Part shown: piece by piece, positions 42,543-52,011 of the stretch | Layout of the letters: each line of letters opens with the position of its first letter | Numbering within the stretch: position 1 is the first letter of the stretch | NCBI RefSeq assembly: GCF_008831125.1 | Contig: NZ_WBKA01000004.1 | Span: forward strand, 158,426-222,425 | Source: Pseudoclavibacter caeni | GTDB taxonomy: Bacteria; Actinomycetota; Actinomycetes; Actinomycetales; Microbacteriaceae | Direction: 5' to 3' | DNA length: 64,000 nucleotides | Program-made: the position numbers and the translations under genes | The notes under the pieces: model-generated | Database searches by the model: none | What the model was told of the DNA's origin: nothing | What the model saw: only the letters and a program-made list of their open reading frames with translations

Positions 42543-43763
42543 ATGACTCGATCCCCTCTCACCCTAGCGGCCCTCGCGACGTCCGCGATCCCCGGGCTCG
42601 AGGTCTCCCAGGTGGCGAGGCACACCGCCGGCACGACCGGCGACTACGATTCCGCGGTGGTCGCCGACGACGCCGGCCGCCGGTTCATCATCCGCATGCC
42701 GAACAGCCCGGCGGCCTTCCGTCGGCTCGAGGACGAGCTGAAGGCGCTCAGCGCGCTCAGCGCCGGCATCCGCACCCGTCTGCCGTTCCAGGTGCCCGCC
42801 GAGGCCGGGCACGTCGACGTCGACGGCCTGTCGGCGATCGTGTACACGTTCATCCCGGGCACGCTGCTCGACATCGCCGCGATCACCGGCGAGGGGCCGC
42901 TGGCCACGTCGATCGGCGAGGCGCTCGGCGCGCTGCACGAGCTGCCCACGGGGTTCATCGACGACTACGCGCTGCCGCACGAGCATCCCGGGCAGGTGCG
43001 CGAACGCACCCGTCGGCTCGTCGCCCGTGCGGACGTCACCCGGCGGGTGCCGCGCGAGCTGCTCGACCGGTGGTACGCCGCGATCGACGACGACGACCTG
43101 TGGGGGTTCGAGCCGACCGTCGTGCACGGGTCGCTCGACGACCAGTCGATCCTCGTCGCCGAGGGACGCGTCACCGGGCTGCTCGACTGGGGCGCGCTGC
43201 GGATCGCCGACCCCGCCATGGACCTCTCGTGGCTCATGCACGCCGCGAGCGAGGCGGGCACCGACGCGGTGCTCGCCGCGTATGCCCGGGCCCGCGAGAC
43301 GGGGACGCTCAAGACGCTGCGCCGGCGGGCCACGCTGTACGCGGAGCTGCAGGCGGCCCGGTGGCTGCTGCACGGGGTGGACGCCGACGATGAGACGATC
43401 ACGAAGGACGCCGAGCGGATGCTCGCCGAGCTCGCCGCGGTCGTGACCGGCAGCTGGCGGATGCGGCTGACCGAGCCGGTGTTCGACGCGGAGCAGGCGG
43501 AGGAGCCCGCCGCCCCGGGCGGCATCAGCGACCCGGACGACTTCATGGCCGACGACGACGAGGTGCCCGTGCGCACCGACACCGCGGCGGCGACCGAGCC
43601 GGTCGAGATCCTCGCCGAGACGGAGGTCGATGAAGTCGTCGTCGCCGAAGTCATCGACGACGAGCCGGCGGACGCCACGCCCGCGGCCGGGCGCGACGAC
43701 GAGGACGAGGAGACGGCCACGGTCGTCGAGGACGAGGGCGCGACCCGCGCTCAGTCCTCCTGA
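42543..43763 (+). CDS. Aminoglycoside/choline-phosphotransferase-fold protein with degenerate active site
   Basis: Protein of 406 residues. Residues 1-300 have the APH-type kinase fold, including YTFIPG and the DxG-like LLDWGAL (Asp215). The catalytic loop normally reads HGDLxxxN; here it is HGSLDDQS (195-202), with Ser in place of the catalytic-base Asp and Ser in place of the metal-binding Asn. A tail of about 90 residues is strongly acidic. The gene begins without a leader and runs into the convergent adnB end, overlapping by 13 bases. It is most likely a pseudokinase or an unusual nucleotide-binding protein, not an antibiotic-resistance enzyme. Confidence 0.78.
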   Translation: MTRSPLTLAALATSAIPGLEVSQVARHTAGTTGDYDSAVVADDAGRRFIIRMPNSPAAFRRLEDELKALSALSAGIRTRLPFQVPAEAGHVDVDGLSAIVYTFIPGTLLDIAAITGEGPLATSIGEALGALHELPTGFIDDYALPHEHPGQVRERTRRLVARADVTRRVPRELLDRWYAAIDDDDLWGFEPTVVHGSLDDQSILVAEGRVTGLLDWGALRIADPAMDLSWLMHAASEAGTDAVLAAYARARETGTLKTLRRRATLYAELQAARWLLHGVDADDETITKDAERMLAELAAVVTGSWRMRLTEPVFDAEQAEEPAAPGGISDPDDFMADDDEVPVRTDTAAATEPVEILAETEVDEVVVAEVIDDEPADATPAAGRDDEDEETATVVEDEGATRAQSS

Positions 43764-46700
43764 TCGAGTCTGGCGCCCCCGGCGGCCAGTTCGGCCCACC
43801 GGGCGGCGAGCCCCTCGATGGTAACGAGCCGGTCGAGGCGGATCACCCGGTCCTCGCGCACGTAGTACAGGCACGCGTCCACCTGGTCGACGGGCACGCC
43901 CGCGTGCTGCGCCCAGGCGAGCCGGTACAGGGCGAGCTGGATCTGCCGCTGCTCGATCTCGGCGGCGTCGCGGGGCGGCCGGCCCGTCTTCCAGTCGACG
44001 ACCTCGTGGCCGTGCTCGGTGCGGAACACCGCGTCGAGCCGGCACACCACCCCCACCTCGCCGAGCGGCAGGCGGATCTGCGTCTCGACGGCCACCGGCC
44101 GCCGGGTGCTCCACGGGCTCGCCTCGAAGGCCCGCTGCAGGGCCTCGAGCCGCTCCCGCGCCCGCGCCGAGAGCACCACGGGGACGCTCGGGTCGCCCTC
44201 GTCGAACTCGGCCAGCGGTTCGTCGAGGGGCAGCTCGAGCCCGGTGACCCGGTAACGGCGCTCCACCCACTCGTGGAAGAGCGTGCCCACCCGGGTCTCG
44301 CTGTGCGGGGCGGACGGCATGGGGCGGAACAGCTGCGCGGCGACGGCCTCGGGGTCGGCGAGGAACTCGTGCATCCGCGAGGCGGCCACCCGGCGGGGCA
44401 ACGCGACCGCCACGGGCCGGTCGCGGTCGCCGCGCTCGGCGAGCAGCGCACGGACCGGGGCCTCCCACGGCCCGAGGTCGGGCCAGGTGCCGGGCACGTC
44501 GACCGGGCCGGCGAGCTCGGTCTGGGCCCGGGCCACCGCGTCCGCCGCCCGCTGCACCGTCTCGCGCCGGTCGCCGAGCGGGTCGACCGGCCAGGGCAGC
44601 CGGGGCTCGGTCGACTCCGGCGCCTCCGGCAGCGCGTCGAACGCCTCGCGGACGTCCGGGGCGACGCCGCGGTCCATGAGTTCGACGAGGAAGGGGCTGA
44701 GCGTGCGCGGCCGGGCGCGGTCGGGGCGGACGCGTGACGCGGTGAGCAGCAGATCCTCGCGGGCCCGGGTGAGGGCGACGTACGCGATCCGCCGCTCCTC
44801 GCCCAGGTGCCGGTCGTGCACGCCCGTGCGGTAGCGCTCGAGCGCCTGGCCGAACTCGGCGGCGTCGGCGGCCTGTTCCCAGTCGAGGCGGGGCAGATCG
44901 GCGGCGTCCCCGCGCAGCGGGTACGGCAGCACGCCCCGGGTGAGCCACCCGCGCGTGGAGCTGAGCCGAGCGGGCAGCTCGTCGTCGACGAGCCGCACCA
45001 CGGCGACGTGATCCCACTCGAGGCCCTTGCTGGCATGCACCGTGAGCAGCTGGACCACGCCCTCGGCCCGGGGCGCCGCCTCGGCGGCGAGCCGCTCGCG
45101 CCGCCCGACCTGGTCGATCCAGGCGAGGAACCCGCCCAGCGAGGGGGACGGGGCCGTCTGCTCGTACTCGACCGCCTTCGCGTGCAACGCGTGCAGGTTC
45201 GCCAGCGGACGCCGCCGGGTCTCGTTGGCCACGAGCTCCACGTCGACGAGCAGCCGCTGCGCGCACACGCGCAGGAACTCGGGCACCGGCAGGTGGCTCT
45301 GCGCCCGCAGTCCGCGGATCGTCCGGGCTGCCTGCCGGAGGCGGCGCAGCCCCTCGTCGGTCATCCCGGACTCCGCGACGAGCCGGGTGACGAGCGGCCG
45401 GTCGGAGAGCAGCAGATCCACCGCGTCGACGAGCGTGGCATGGTCGTCGCGGGCCACTGACTCGCGCAGCCGCCGGCGGATGTCGGCGTCCAGCCGGTGC
45501 AGGTCGGCGTCGTAGCTGTCGAGCCGCCGGGCGATGCGGCCGAGTGCGTCGAGGTCGGCGGGGCCGACCCGCCATCGCTCCCCGGCGAGCAGGCGCACGA
45601 GGGCGTTGTCGGCGTCCACGCTGTGGACGACGCGCATCGCACTCAGCACGTCGACGACCTCGGGCGAGGTGAGCACCCCGGCGAATCCGACGATCTCGCA
45701 GGGCACGCCGGCCCGGCCGAGCGCCCGCGCGAACATCGGCATGAGCTGCCGGGCACGGAACAGCACCGCCGCGGTCTCATGCGGTTGCAGACGGTCGGCC
45801 ATCCAGCGGGCGACCTCGGTGGCCTCGCCCTCGATGTCGGGGGCGACGGCGACGTCGACGGCCCCGTCGGGCGCGCCGGGGCGCGGGGCGAGCCGCAGCA
45901 GCGGCACGTCGCCGCCCGGATGCACGTCGGCGACGAGCGCGTTGGCCGCGGCGAGCACCCGGTGGCTGTTGCGCCAGCTGGTGGCCAGGGTGAAAGTCGC
46001 CGCTGAGCGTGTCGCGGAATCACCCGCACCGGCCTCGTCGCCAGCGAAGTCGGTGTGGAAGCCGGCGAGGTTGCGGCTGCTCGCCCCGCGCCAGCCGTAG
46101 ATCGACTGGTTCGGGTCGCCGACGGCCATCACACGCCGGCCGCGGAACAGTGCGGCGAGCAGGCGTGTCTGCGACACCGAGGTGTCCTGGTACTCGTCGA
46201 GCAGGATCGCGTCGTAGCGCTGCCGGTACAGCGCGGCGGCGGCCGGGTCGGCGCGGATAGCGCGCAGGGCGAGGGCGACCTGGTCGCTGTACTCGATGAC
46301 CCCGCGCTCCCGTTTGCGCCGCTCGTACTCCTGCACCAGCGGCACGAGCGTCTCGAGCGCCTCGACGGCCTCGACGGCCTCGAGCACCTCCTTGCCCGGG
46401 CCCGGTTTCCGCGCCCGGGGCTTCGGAGGCAGCTCGCGCAGCGCCGTGAACCGGCCGGCGAGCGCGACGACCGCATCGGGGTCGGCCTCGTTGTCGACCA
46501 TCTCGTGGTCGAGCGCGATGACGACCTCGGCGAGTCGTTCGGGGCGCAGGCCCAGCGCGATCAGGGCGTCCTCGTCGTCGGCGTCGAGCACCACCTGGTG
46601 GGCGAGCGCCCACGCCCCCGCCTCGGTGAGCAGGGTGGAGTCGGGCTCCCGGCCGACGCGCAGCGCGTTGTCCTGGAAGAGCGCGTTGGCGAACGCGTTG

Positions 46701-47173
46701 TACGTCGAGACCTCCGGCTGCCGGTCGAGGTCGACGTCGTCGACGAGCCCGGATCGAGCGAGCGCCCGCAGTGCCTGGTCGATGCGCTGGGCGAGCTCCC
46801 CTGCGGCCTTCCGCGTGAAGGTGAGCCCGAGCACCTGGTCAGGTCGCACGACGCGGTTGGCGACGAGCCAGACCACCCGGCGGGCCATCGTCTCGGTCTT
46901 GCCGGCGCCGGCACCGGCGATGACGAGCGCAGGACGGTCCTCGGCGAACTCGATGACCGCGCGCTGCTCGGGCGTCGGCGGGTACACGCGCACCGCCCGG
47001 GCGATCGCGTCGGCGCCGAGCGGAGGCCGGCGCACGCCGGCCCCCGACGCGCCGGTCGTCCCGACCCCGGGGGTGCCCGTCGTCCCGCCCCCGGCCGGGG
47101 GCATGCCCTCGTTCGTCACGTCACGCTTCGCGTCCATCGCCGCCCCCTCGCCCATCGTCGTCCTCTCGCTCAT
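43751..47173 (-). CDS. adnB: AdnB-like helicase-nuclease subunit
   Basis: Second subunit of the AdnAB double-strand-break resection machine, 1140 residues. The UvrD-like motor is complete: Walker A VIAGAGAGKTETMARR (Lys92), motif II ILLDEYQDTS, GDPNQSIYGWRGA, HASKGLEWDHVAV and AYVALTRAREDLL. The C-terminal RecB-family nuclease shows CRLDAVF, VVDWKTG and QIQLALYRLAW. The first 55 residues are a Gly/Thr/Pro-rich extension. The start overlaps the adnA stop as ATGA. AdnAB replaces RecBCD/AddAB in many actinobacteria. No RecBCD-type genes are seen in this window. Confidence 0.92.
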   Translation of the reverse strand: MSERTTMGEGAAMDAKRDVTNEGMPPAGGGTTGTPGVGTTGASGAGVRRPPLGADAIARAVRVYPPTPEQRAVIEFAEDRPALVIAGAGAGKTETMARRVVWLVANRVVRPDQVLGLTFTRKAAGELAQRIDQALRALARSGLVDDVDLDRQPEVSTYNAFANALFQDNALRVGREPDSTLLTEAGAWALAHQVVLDADDEDALIALGLRPERLAEVVIALDHEMVDNEADPDAVVALAGRFTALRELPPKPRARKPGPGKEVLEAVEAVEALETLVPLVQEYERRKRERGVIEYSDQVALALRAIRADPAAAALYRQRYDAILLDEYQDTSVSQTRLLAALFRGRRVMAVGDPNQSIYGWRGASSRNLAGFHTDFAGDEAGAGDSATRSAATFTLATSWRNSHRVLAAANALVADVHPGGDVPLLRLAPRPGAPDGAVDVAVAPDIEGEATEVARWMADRLQPHETAAVLFRARQLMPMFARALGRAGVPCEIVGFAGVLTSPEVVDVLSAMRVVHSVDADNALVRLLAGERWRVGPADLDALGRIARRLDSYDADLHRLDADIRRRLRESVARDDHATLVDAVDLLLSDRPLVTRLVAESGMTDEGLRRLRQAARTIRGLRAQSHLPVPEFLRVCAQRLLVDVELVANETRRRPLANLHALHAKAVEYEQTAPSPSLGGFLAWIDQVGRRERLAAEAAPRAEGVVQLLTVHASKGLEWDHVAVVRLVDDELPARLSSTRGWLTRGVLPYPLRGDAADLPRLDWEQAADAAEFGQALERYRTGVHDRHLGEERRIAYVALTRAREDLLLTASRVRPDRARPRTLSPFLVELMDRGVAPDVREAFDALPEAPESTEPRLPWPVDPLGDRRETVQRAADAVARAQTELAGPVDVPGTWPDLGPWEAPVRALLAERGDRDRPVAVALPRRVAASRMHEFLADPEAVAAQLFRPMPSAPHSETRVGTLFHEWVERRYRVTGLELPLDEPLAEFDEGDPSVPVVLSARARERLEALQRAFEASPWSTRRPVAVETQIRLPLGEVGVVCRLDAVFRTEHGHEVVDWKTGRPPRDAAEIEQRQIQLALYRLAWAQHAGVPVDQVDACLYYVREDRVIRLDRLVTIEGLAARWAELAAGGARLDQED

Positions 47174-50100
47174 CGCTCCACCCGCATCCGCGCATCGTCC
47201 GGCGCCCCTGCCGCCGTCGGCGCTTCATCCGCGGATCGCACCCCGGCGGGCCCGGTGATCTCGCCGACCGTGTGGATGAGCGTCTGCGTCGGAGCCCCGG
47301 ACGGGCTCGTCGTGCCGTCGGGCGCCGCCGGGAAGTCGGGCCCGACCATGCCGCGGGCCGCCTGGTCGATCTCCGCGCAGGCCCGGGCCATCCCCGCCTC
47401 GTCGAGACCCGGCTGCAGCCGCTGGGTGAACGACGCGCTCTTCCCGCCGACGTAGACGAGCGCCGCCTCGTCGACGCGGCCGGCGTCGAGGCTCTCGACC
47501 CCGCCGCAGCGCACGGCGACCTGGTAGGCGAGCAGCTGGGGGTGCTCCCGTCCCTCGGCCGCGGAGATCGGCGCGCCCGTCTTGAGGTCCACGACGCGCC
47601 AGTCGCCCGCCGGGGTCCGCTCGATGCGATCGATCGCCCCGCGCAGATCCGCGACGCCGACCCGGGCGGCGAACGGTGCCTCGAGCGCGACCGCCCGGCG
47701 GCCGTCGGCGTCCGCGTGCAGCAGGTAGTCGCGCATCCGGCCCAGCCGCACCTCGACGTCGGCCAGCTCGAGCCGGGACTGCCACCGCGAGGCGAAGTCC
47801 AGCTCGCCCCACCGGGCGCGCACCTCGGCCGTCATCCGGGCCAGGTCGCGGGAGTGCTCGCGCTCGGCGTGCTCGAACGCCGCGTGCAGCAGCGTGCCGA
47901 TGCCCGTGGCGACCGACCCCGCGTCGACGCCGATGCGGCCGAGGAACCAGGCGAGCGGGTCGTCCCGGAACCGCTGCAGCGCGGAGGGTGAGACCCGCAT
48001 GAGCCCGGTGGCATCCTCGACCGCACCCGGAACGGCCGTGATCGGGGCGTCATCCGCCGGGGCGAGCACGGCCAGCGGGGCGTCGGTCGTCGTCGGGGCC
48101 AGGCCGCCCCACTCTCCCACGGCCGCGCCCGGCACTCCGGAGGCGGCGAGCACCGCGAGCGCCCGGGCCGCGTGCACGTCGTCGGGGTCGCGGTGCAGTC
48201 GGCGGCGCAGCCCGCCGACGAGGCCGCGCAGCGTGTAGCGGTGCATCGTCCGGGCGGACGGCACCTCCTCGAGCGGCGCGCACTCCTCGAGCATGCGGGT
48301 GATGACGCTCGGCGCGTCATCCTCGTCGACAACCGTGGTGAGCAGCAGCCGGGCGCGGGCGCGACTGGCCGCCTGCACGAACATGCGCAGCTCGTCGTCG
48401 ATCACGGCCCGCCGCCGGTCGACGTCACCCGCGCCGGTGATCGTCTCGACGAGCCGTTCGGAGCCGAGCAGGGTGTCACGCTGACGGGTGTTCGGCCAGG
48501 CGCCGTCCTGCAGCCCCATCACCGCGACCGTGTCGAACTCGAGCCCCAGCGTGCCCGCGGGCGCGGCGACGAGCACGGCGTCACGACGGCCCTGCCGGGC
48601 GAGCGTGTCCTCTGGCACCGCCTGGTCGAGCTGCTGGCGGAGGAAGTCCGCCGCGTCCGCCTCCGGCATCCGCTCCGCCTGCCGCTGGGCCGCGGTGAAC
48701 AGCGCGACGACCGCGTCGAGATGCCGGTTCGCCTCGACCGCGGTCACCCCGTCACCGAGCGCCTGCGCTCGCCAGGCCTCGGCGACGACCGCGCCTTCCC
48801 AAGCCGTCCACAGCAGGTCCACCGCCGGTGCGCCCTCCACGTGCTGGTCGCGGATGTGCTGGAGCACGCCGTGCAGCCGGTCGACGGCGCGGATGTCACC
48901 GGCCAGCGGCCCCGCCGGCGGCAGCCCGGTGCCCTGTGCGATCGCGTCGACGAGCAGGTCGTCGCCGTGCCGGGTGCCGCCGTCGGCGAGCACCCGCTCG
49001 CGCAGGGCGCGGCGGAGCCGGCGCAGGCGCAGCCGGTCGACCCCGCCGAGCGGGCCGGTGAGCAGCTCGACGGCGAGGTCGCCCGTCAGCTCGAGCGCCC
49101 CGCAGCCGAGCGCCGTCTCGCGCAGCAGGTCGAATGCGGCCGCGTCATCGCGCGCCGCGCGCTGCGCGCCGGGCACCGTGACCGGCACCCCGGCCGCGGC
49201 GAGATCGCGGGCGAGGCCGTCGTGCCCCGCCGACGACCGGGTGATCACGGCCATGTCGGCCCAGGCGACGCCGTCCTCCAGATGCCGGCGCCGCAGCAGG
49301 TCGGCGACGGCGCCGAGCTCGTCGGCGGGGGATGCGAACGCCCGGCTCAGCGCGACCGTCGCCACGGCATCGGTCGGGTGCGCCACGGGCGCGTCCGCGC
49401 CCTCTCCGCGCGCCGACTCCTCGACCGGGCGGCCCGCCGCGGCGACCGCGCGGCGCTGTGCCCCGGCCCCCGCCGTGCCGATGCGCCGGGAGACGGCGGA
49501 CACGACCCGGGCGATCGGCCCGTGCAGGCGATGCGACCGGTCGAGCACGACCTCCTCCGCCGTGACACCCGTCTCCGCGTGCAGCCGGGCGACGAGGTCG
49601 GCCCGCCCGCCGCGAAACCCATTCGTGCCCTGGTCGGGGTCGCCGAAGACGTGCAGCAGCGCACCCCGGGCGACGATCGGCCGCAGCAGCGCGGCCAGCG
49701 CGACCGTCGCCTCCTGCGCGTCATCGACCAGCACCATGCGCACCCGGGCCATCGCGGGTGGCATCCGCCGCTCGAGCGTCCGCGCGGCGGCGACGACAAG
49801 CTCGCTGGAGTCGAGCGCCCACGCAGTCTCCTCCACCGCCTGGCGCACGTCCCGGTACTCGGCGAACAGCCCGCCGGCGGCCGTCCACTCCGGGTGCCCC
49901 GTCTCGCGCCCGAGCGCTGCGAGCCGCTCCGGCGACACCCCGTGCTCGTCGGCCCGGCCGAGCAGCTCGCGCAGCTCGGTGCGGAAGCCGCGCAGCCCCC
50001 GCACCTCGGGGCCGATCTGCTCCGGCCACCGCGGCCCGGGCCCGGCGGGCGCGCCCGGCTCGTCGTGTCCGGCGATGAGCTCGGCCAGCAGCCGGTCCTG

Positions 50101-50517
50101 CTCCGCGCCCGTGAGCAGGCGGGGCGCCGGTTCGTCACGCTCGGCGGCGTCGAGCCCCAGCACCTCGAATGCGAGCGAGGCCGCGGTGCGCACGATCGCG
50201 CCGTCCGACACCCGGGTGACCCCGGCGTCCACCAGCTCGGCGAGCCGGGACGCGGCCTGGCGACTCGGCGCGATGACGAGCAGCTCCTCCGGGGCGAACC
50301 CGTGTGCGAGCGCGTGCAGCACGCACCCGGCCAGTGCCGTGGTGCGTCCGCAGCCCGGGCCGCCGAGCACGCGCAGGCTCCGCTCGGCGGAGGCGGCGAC
50401 GACCCGGCGCTGCACCGGATCGAGCGCGGCGAGGTCGACGGCGAGCCGGCCCGCCGCGTCGACTGACAGCAACGGTGATCGGGGACGCTCGGGAGCGGTG
50501 AAGGTGATCTGCGGCAT
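47170..50517 (-). CDS. adnA: AdnA-like helicase-nuclease subunit with degenerate motor
   Basis: First subunit of AdnAB, 1115 residues. The motor domain has Walker A GGPGCGRTT, with Arg58 where the ATPase Lys is expected, and motif II reads VLVDDAQEA (Asp-Asp, no Glu). The ATPase is therefore likely weak or absent. The C-terminal RecB nuclease motifs are intact: GAIDRIE, VVDLKTG and QLLAYQVAV. The paired AdnB has a complete motor, so a division of labour is likely. ATG 50517 is chosen because the family-like start MPQITFTAPE follows; upstream in-frame sequence lacks a ribosome site. Confidence 0.9.
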   Translation of the reverse strand: MPQITFTAPERPRSPLLSVDAAGRLAVDLAALDPVQRRVVAASAERSLRVLGGPGCGRTTALAGCVLHALAHGFAPEELLVIAPSRQAASRLAELVDAGVTRVSDGAIVRTAASLAFEVLGLDAAERDEPAPRLLTGAEQDRLLAELIAGHDEPGAPAGPGPRWPEQIGPEVRGLRGFRTELRELLGRADEHGVSPERLAALGRETGHPEWTAAGGLFAEYRDVRQAVEETAWALDSSELVVAAARTLERRMPPAMARVRMVLVDDAQEATVALAALLRPIVARGALLHVFGDPDQGTNGFRGGRADLVARLHAETGVTAEEVVLDRSHRLHGPIARVVSAVSRRIGTAGAGAQRRAVAAAGRPVEESARGEGADAPVAHPTDAVATVALSRAFASPADELGAVADLLRRRHLEDGVAWADMAVITRSSAGHDGLARDLAAAGVPVTVPGAQRAARDDAAAFDLLRETALGCGALELTGDLAVELLTGPLGGVDRLRLRRLRRALRERVLADGGTRHGDDLLVDAIAQGTGLPPAGPLAGDIRAVDRLHGVLQHIRDQHVEGAPAVDLLWTAWEGAVVAEAWRAQALGDGVTAVEANRHLDAVVALFTAAQRQAERMPEADAADFLRQQLDQAVPEDTLARQGRRDAVLVAAPAGTLGLEFDTVAVMGLQDGAWPNTRQRDTLLGSERLVETITGAGDVDRRRAVIDDELRMFVQAASRARARLLLTTVVDEDDAPSVITRMLEECAPLEEVPSARTMHRYTLRGLVGGLRRRLHRDPDDVHAARALAVLAASGVPGAAVGEWGGLAPTTTDAPLAVLAPADDAPITAVPGAVEDATGLMRVSPSALQRFRDDPLAWFLGRIGVDAGSVATGIGTLLHAAFEHAEREHSRDLARMTAEVRARWGELDFASRWQSRLELADVEVRLGRMRDYLLHADADGRRAVALEAPFAARVGVADLRGAIDRIERTPAGDWRVVDLKTGAPISAAEGREHPQLLAYQVAVRCGGVESLDAGRVDEAALVYVGGKSASFTQRLQPGLDEAGMARACAEIDQAARGMVGPDFPAAPDGTTSPSGAPTQTLIHTVGEITGPAGVRSADEAPTAAGAPDDARMRVER

Positions 50518-50680
50518 GCCCTCAACGGTACGGCAGCCCTCTGACACGGACACGGACGCGTCGGCCGAGCCCGCCACGGATGCCACGGACAGGGGCCGCC
50601 AGCGGACGCCCGGGCCTGGGCCCGGGAACGGCGCCATCCCGGTCTGTGCCGCGGACCACATCCTCGTCGGCGGGTGCCCC

Positions 50681-50686
50681 TAGACT
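50681..50686 (+). promoter_or_regulatory. Candidate -10 box for DUF3107 gene
   Basis: TAGACT lies 47 bases before ATG 50734, leaving a short leader that carries the AGGAGGAG ribosome site. The 50518-50733 gap between the divergent adnA and DUF3107 starts has no other feature that I can see. Confidence 0.4.
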
Positions 50687-50733
50687 GGGGCAGCGGCCGG
50701 ACTGGCCGCGTCGAGACATGCAGGAGGAGCCAC

Positions 50734-50958
50734 ATGGAGGTCAGGATCGGGGTGCGGCACAGCGCCCGCGAGCTCAGCTTCGAGTCGAGCCAGAAGCCCG
50801 AGGAGGTCACCGAGGCTGTCGCCCGGGCCCTCGCCGAGGATGACGGGGTGCTGCGCCTGAGCGATGAGAAGGGACGCCTCTACCTCATCCCCGCGGAGGG
50901 CATCGCGTACGTGGAGGTCGGCCCGCAGGAGACCCGCCGCATCGGCTTCGTCTCCTGA
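50734..50958 (+). CDS. DUF3107 family protein
   Basis: Small protein of 74 residues with the DUF3107 pattern: VRIGVRHSARELSFESSQ, then a helix PEEVTEAVARALAEDDG and strands GRLYLIPAEGIAYVEVG. It is conserved across actinobacteria, often beside the ferritin-like gene and the DEAD-box helicase, as here. ATG 50734 has AGGAGGAG upstream. It is not an enzyme by any visible motif; function unknown. Confidence 0.9.
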   Translation: MEVRIGVRHSARELSFESSQKPEEVTEAVARALAEDDGVLRLSDEKGRLYLIPAEGIAYVEVGPQETRRIGFVS

Positions 50959-50998
50959 CCCGGGGCAGGAGTGGCGGGGCAGGGTCAGCCCCGGGGCC

Positions 50999-51050
50999 CA
51001 GGCGGTCCCGGGGCTCAGTCTGTCCGGCCCAGGCAGGTCCCGGGGCTCAG
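50999..51050. repeat. Two direct copies of a 20-base sequence
   Basis: CAGGCGGTCCCGGGGCTCAG (50999-51018) recurs with a single inserted/changed base at 51030-51050. They lie between the DUF3107 stop and the convergent ferritin-like stop, whose TGA is inside the second copy. They may form a terminator region. Confidence 0.6.
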
Positions 51051-51820
51051 GCGGTCAGTCCGAGCCGCTCCATTCGGGTGGTGTGCTCGGCGATGAGATC
51101 GGTGTGCACGGCCTCGATCTGCGAGACCATCCGCTGCACCTCGTCGTCACGCTCGAGCGTCGAGTCGCGCAGCGCCCGCAGCACCGGCTCGTCGAGCACC
51201 ATGAGCGCCCGGCACCACAGCAACGCGTCGCCGACGACCCGCCGCCCCCACATGGACAGCCGGTCGGGAAGCGTGTCGTCGCGCTCCATCTCCGCCAGCA
51301 GCACGGTTACCGCCGGGCTGTCGTCCGGCCGGTCGAGCAGGGGCCAGTGCAGTCCGCCGCCGAGCCGGGCGCCATGGCCGAGCCTGGCGAGGAAGTCCAC
51401 GGCGATGCCGTCGACTAGGTGCACGGCGAGCACCGCCTCCTGCCACAGGTTCGGCGTGAGCCGCCCCCACAGCTCGTCGCTGGCCGCCTGACGCACCGCG
51501 TCGCCGGCGAAGGGCACCGTGTCCTCTCCGTCCGCCGCCCGGTGGAACGCGTCGAGGTAGCGCCGGTGCCGGGCGAGCAGGGTCTCGGCGAGCGCTGCCA
51601 CGCGGGCCCGGGCCTCCGGGTCCTCCACGAGGGGCAGCGCCGCGGTGAGATACCCGAACGCCGCGAGCTTGAAGTACGCCATCGAGCCGACCAGCGTCCG
51701 CGCGTCGGGGGCGAGGAAGTCGATGCGCACGGTCGACGGGCGGGCCGCATGCACCGACTCCGACCGGGAGCGCACCCTGAGCTCGGCGCCGTTCCTGCGC
51801 CGTCCGAAGAGTCTGAACAC
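51047..51820 (-). CDS. Ferritin-like-fold protein
   Basis: All-helical protein of 257 residues matching the actinobacterial ferritin-like-fold family, which is distantly related to the tRNA hydroxylase MiaE. Possible di-iron ligands occur in helices with YFKLAAFGYLTAA, LLARHRRYLDAFHRA, NLWQEAVLAVHLVDG and VHTDLIAEHTTRMERLG, but the set is not clearly complete. GTG 51820 is chosen since TACGAT lies 7 bases upstream on the minus strand, suggesting a leaderless mRNA; the longer frame would add 13 residues. It is divergent from the DEAD-box helicase gene. Function unknown. Confidence 0.82.
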   Translation of the reverse strand: MFRLFGRRRNGAELRVRSRSESVHAARPSTVRIDFLAPDARTLVGSMAYFKLAAFGYLTAALPLVEDPEARARVAALAETLLARHRRYLDAFHRAADGEDTVPFAGDAVRQAASDELWGRLTPNLWQEAVLAVHLVDGIAVDFLARLGHGARLGGGLHWPLLDRPDDSPAVTVLLAEMERDDTLPDRLSMWGRRVVGDALLWCRALMVLDEPVLRALRDSTLERDDEVQRMVSQIEAVHTDLIAEHTTRMERLGLTA

Positions 51821-51877
51821 GCGCCCAATCGTACCCACACCGGCGTCCGGCCCGCCCACATCCCGCTTCCCAGCGGG

Positions 51878-52011
51878 TAGAATCGCGGGGATGCCCGATC
51901 ACGGGCAGTGCAGACAGCGTCATGCGGCGCCAGGCCGCACGATCGCGCGGCGCCACGGCGCCCGGCGCGGTCCATGAGCCGGCGCGGCCGGCGCACGGAC
52001 GAAAGAACATC
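51878..52011 (+). promoter_or_regulatory. Promoter and long structured leader of the DEAD-box helicase gene
   Basis: TAGAAT (51878-51883) is a good -10 box. With a start near 51890, the mRNA leader is about 120 bases and very GC-rich, with stems such as GCGGC/GCCGC and GGCGCC/GGCGCC. Long structured leaders on RNA helicase genes often allow cold or autoregulatory control. No known riboswitch class was recognised. Confidence 0.5.

Noticed and set aside
42543..43763. An aminoglycoside-resistance gene
   Set aside because: The fold matches, but the catalytic Asp and Asn are replaced, and the gene lies in a conserved DNA-repair neighbourhood.
42564..45575. A minus-strand frame of about 1000 codons overlapping adnB and the phosphotransferase gene
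   Set aside because: It is a shadow in another frame; it has none of the motifs of the real genes and is Arg/Pro/Gly-rich.
48172..50683. Two long plus-strand frames over adnA
   Set aside because: Antisense to a gene with clear nuclease and helicase motifs; compositional noise.
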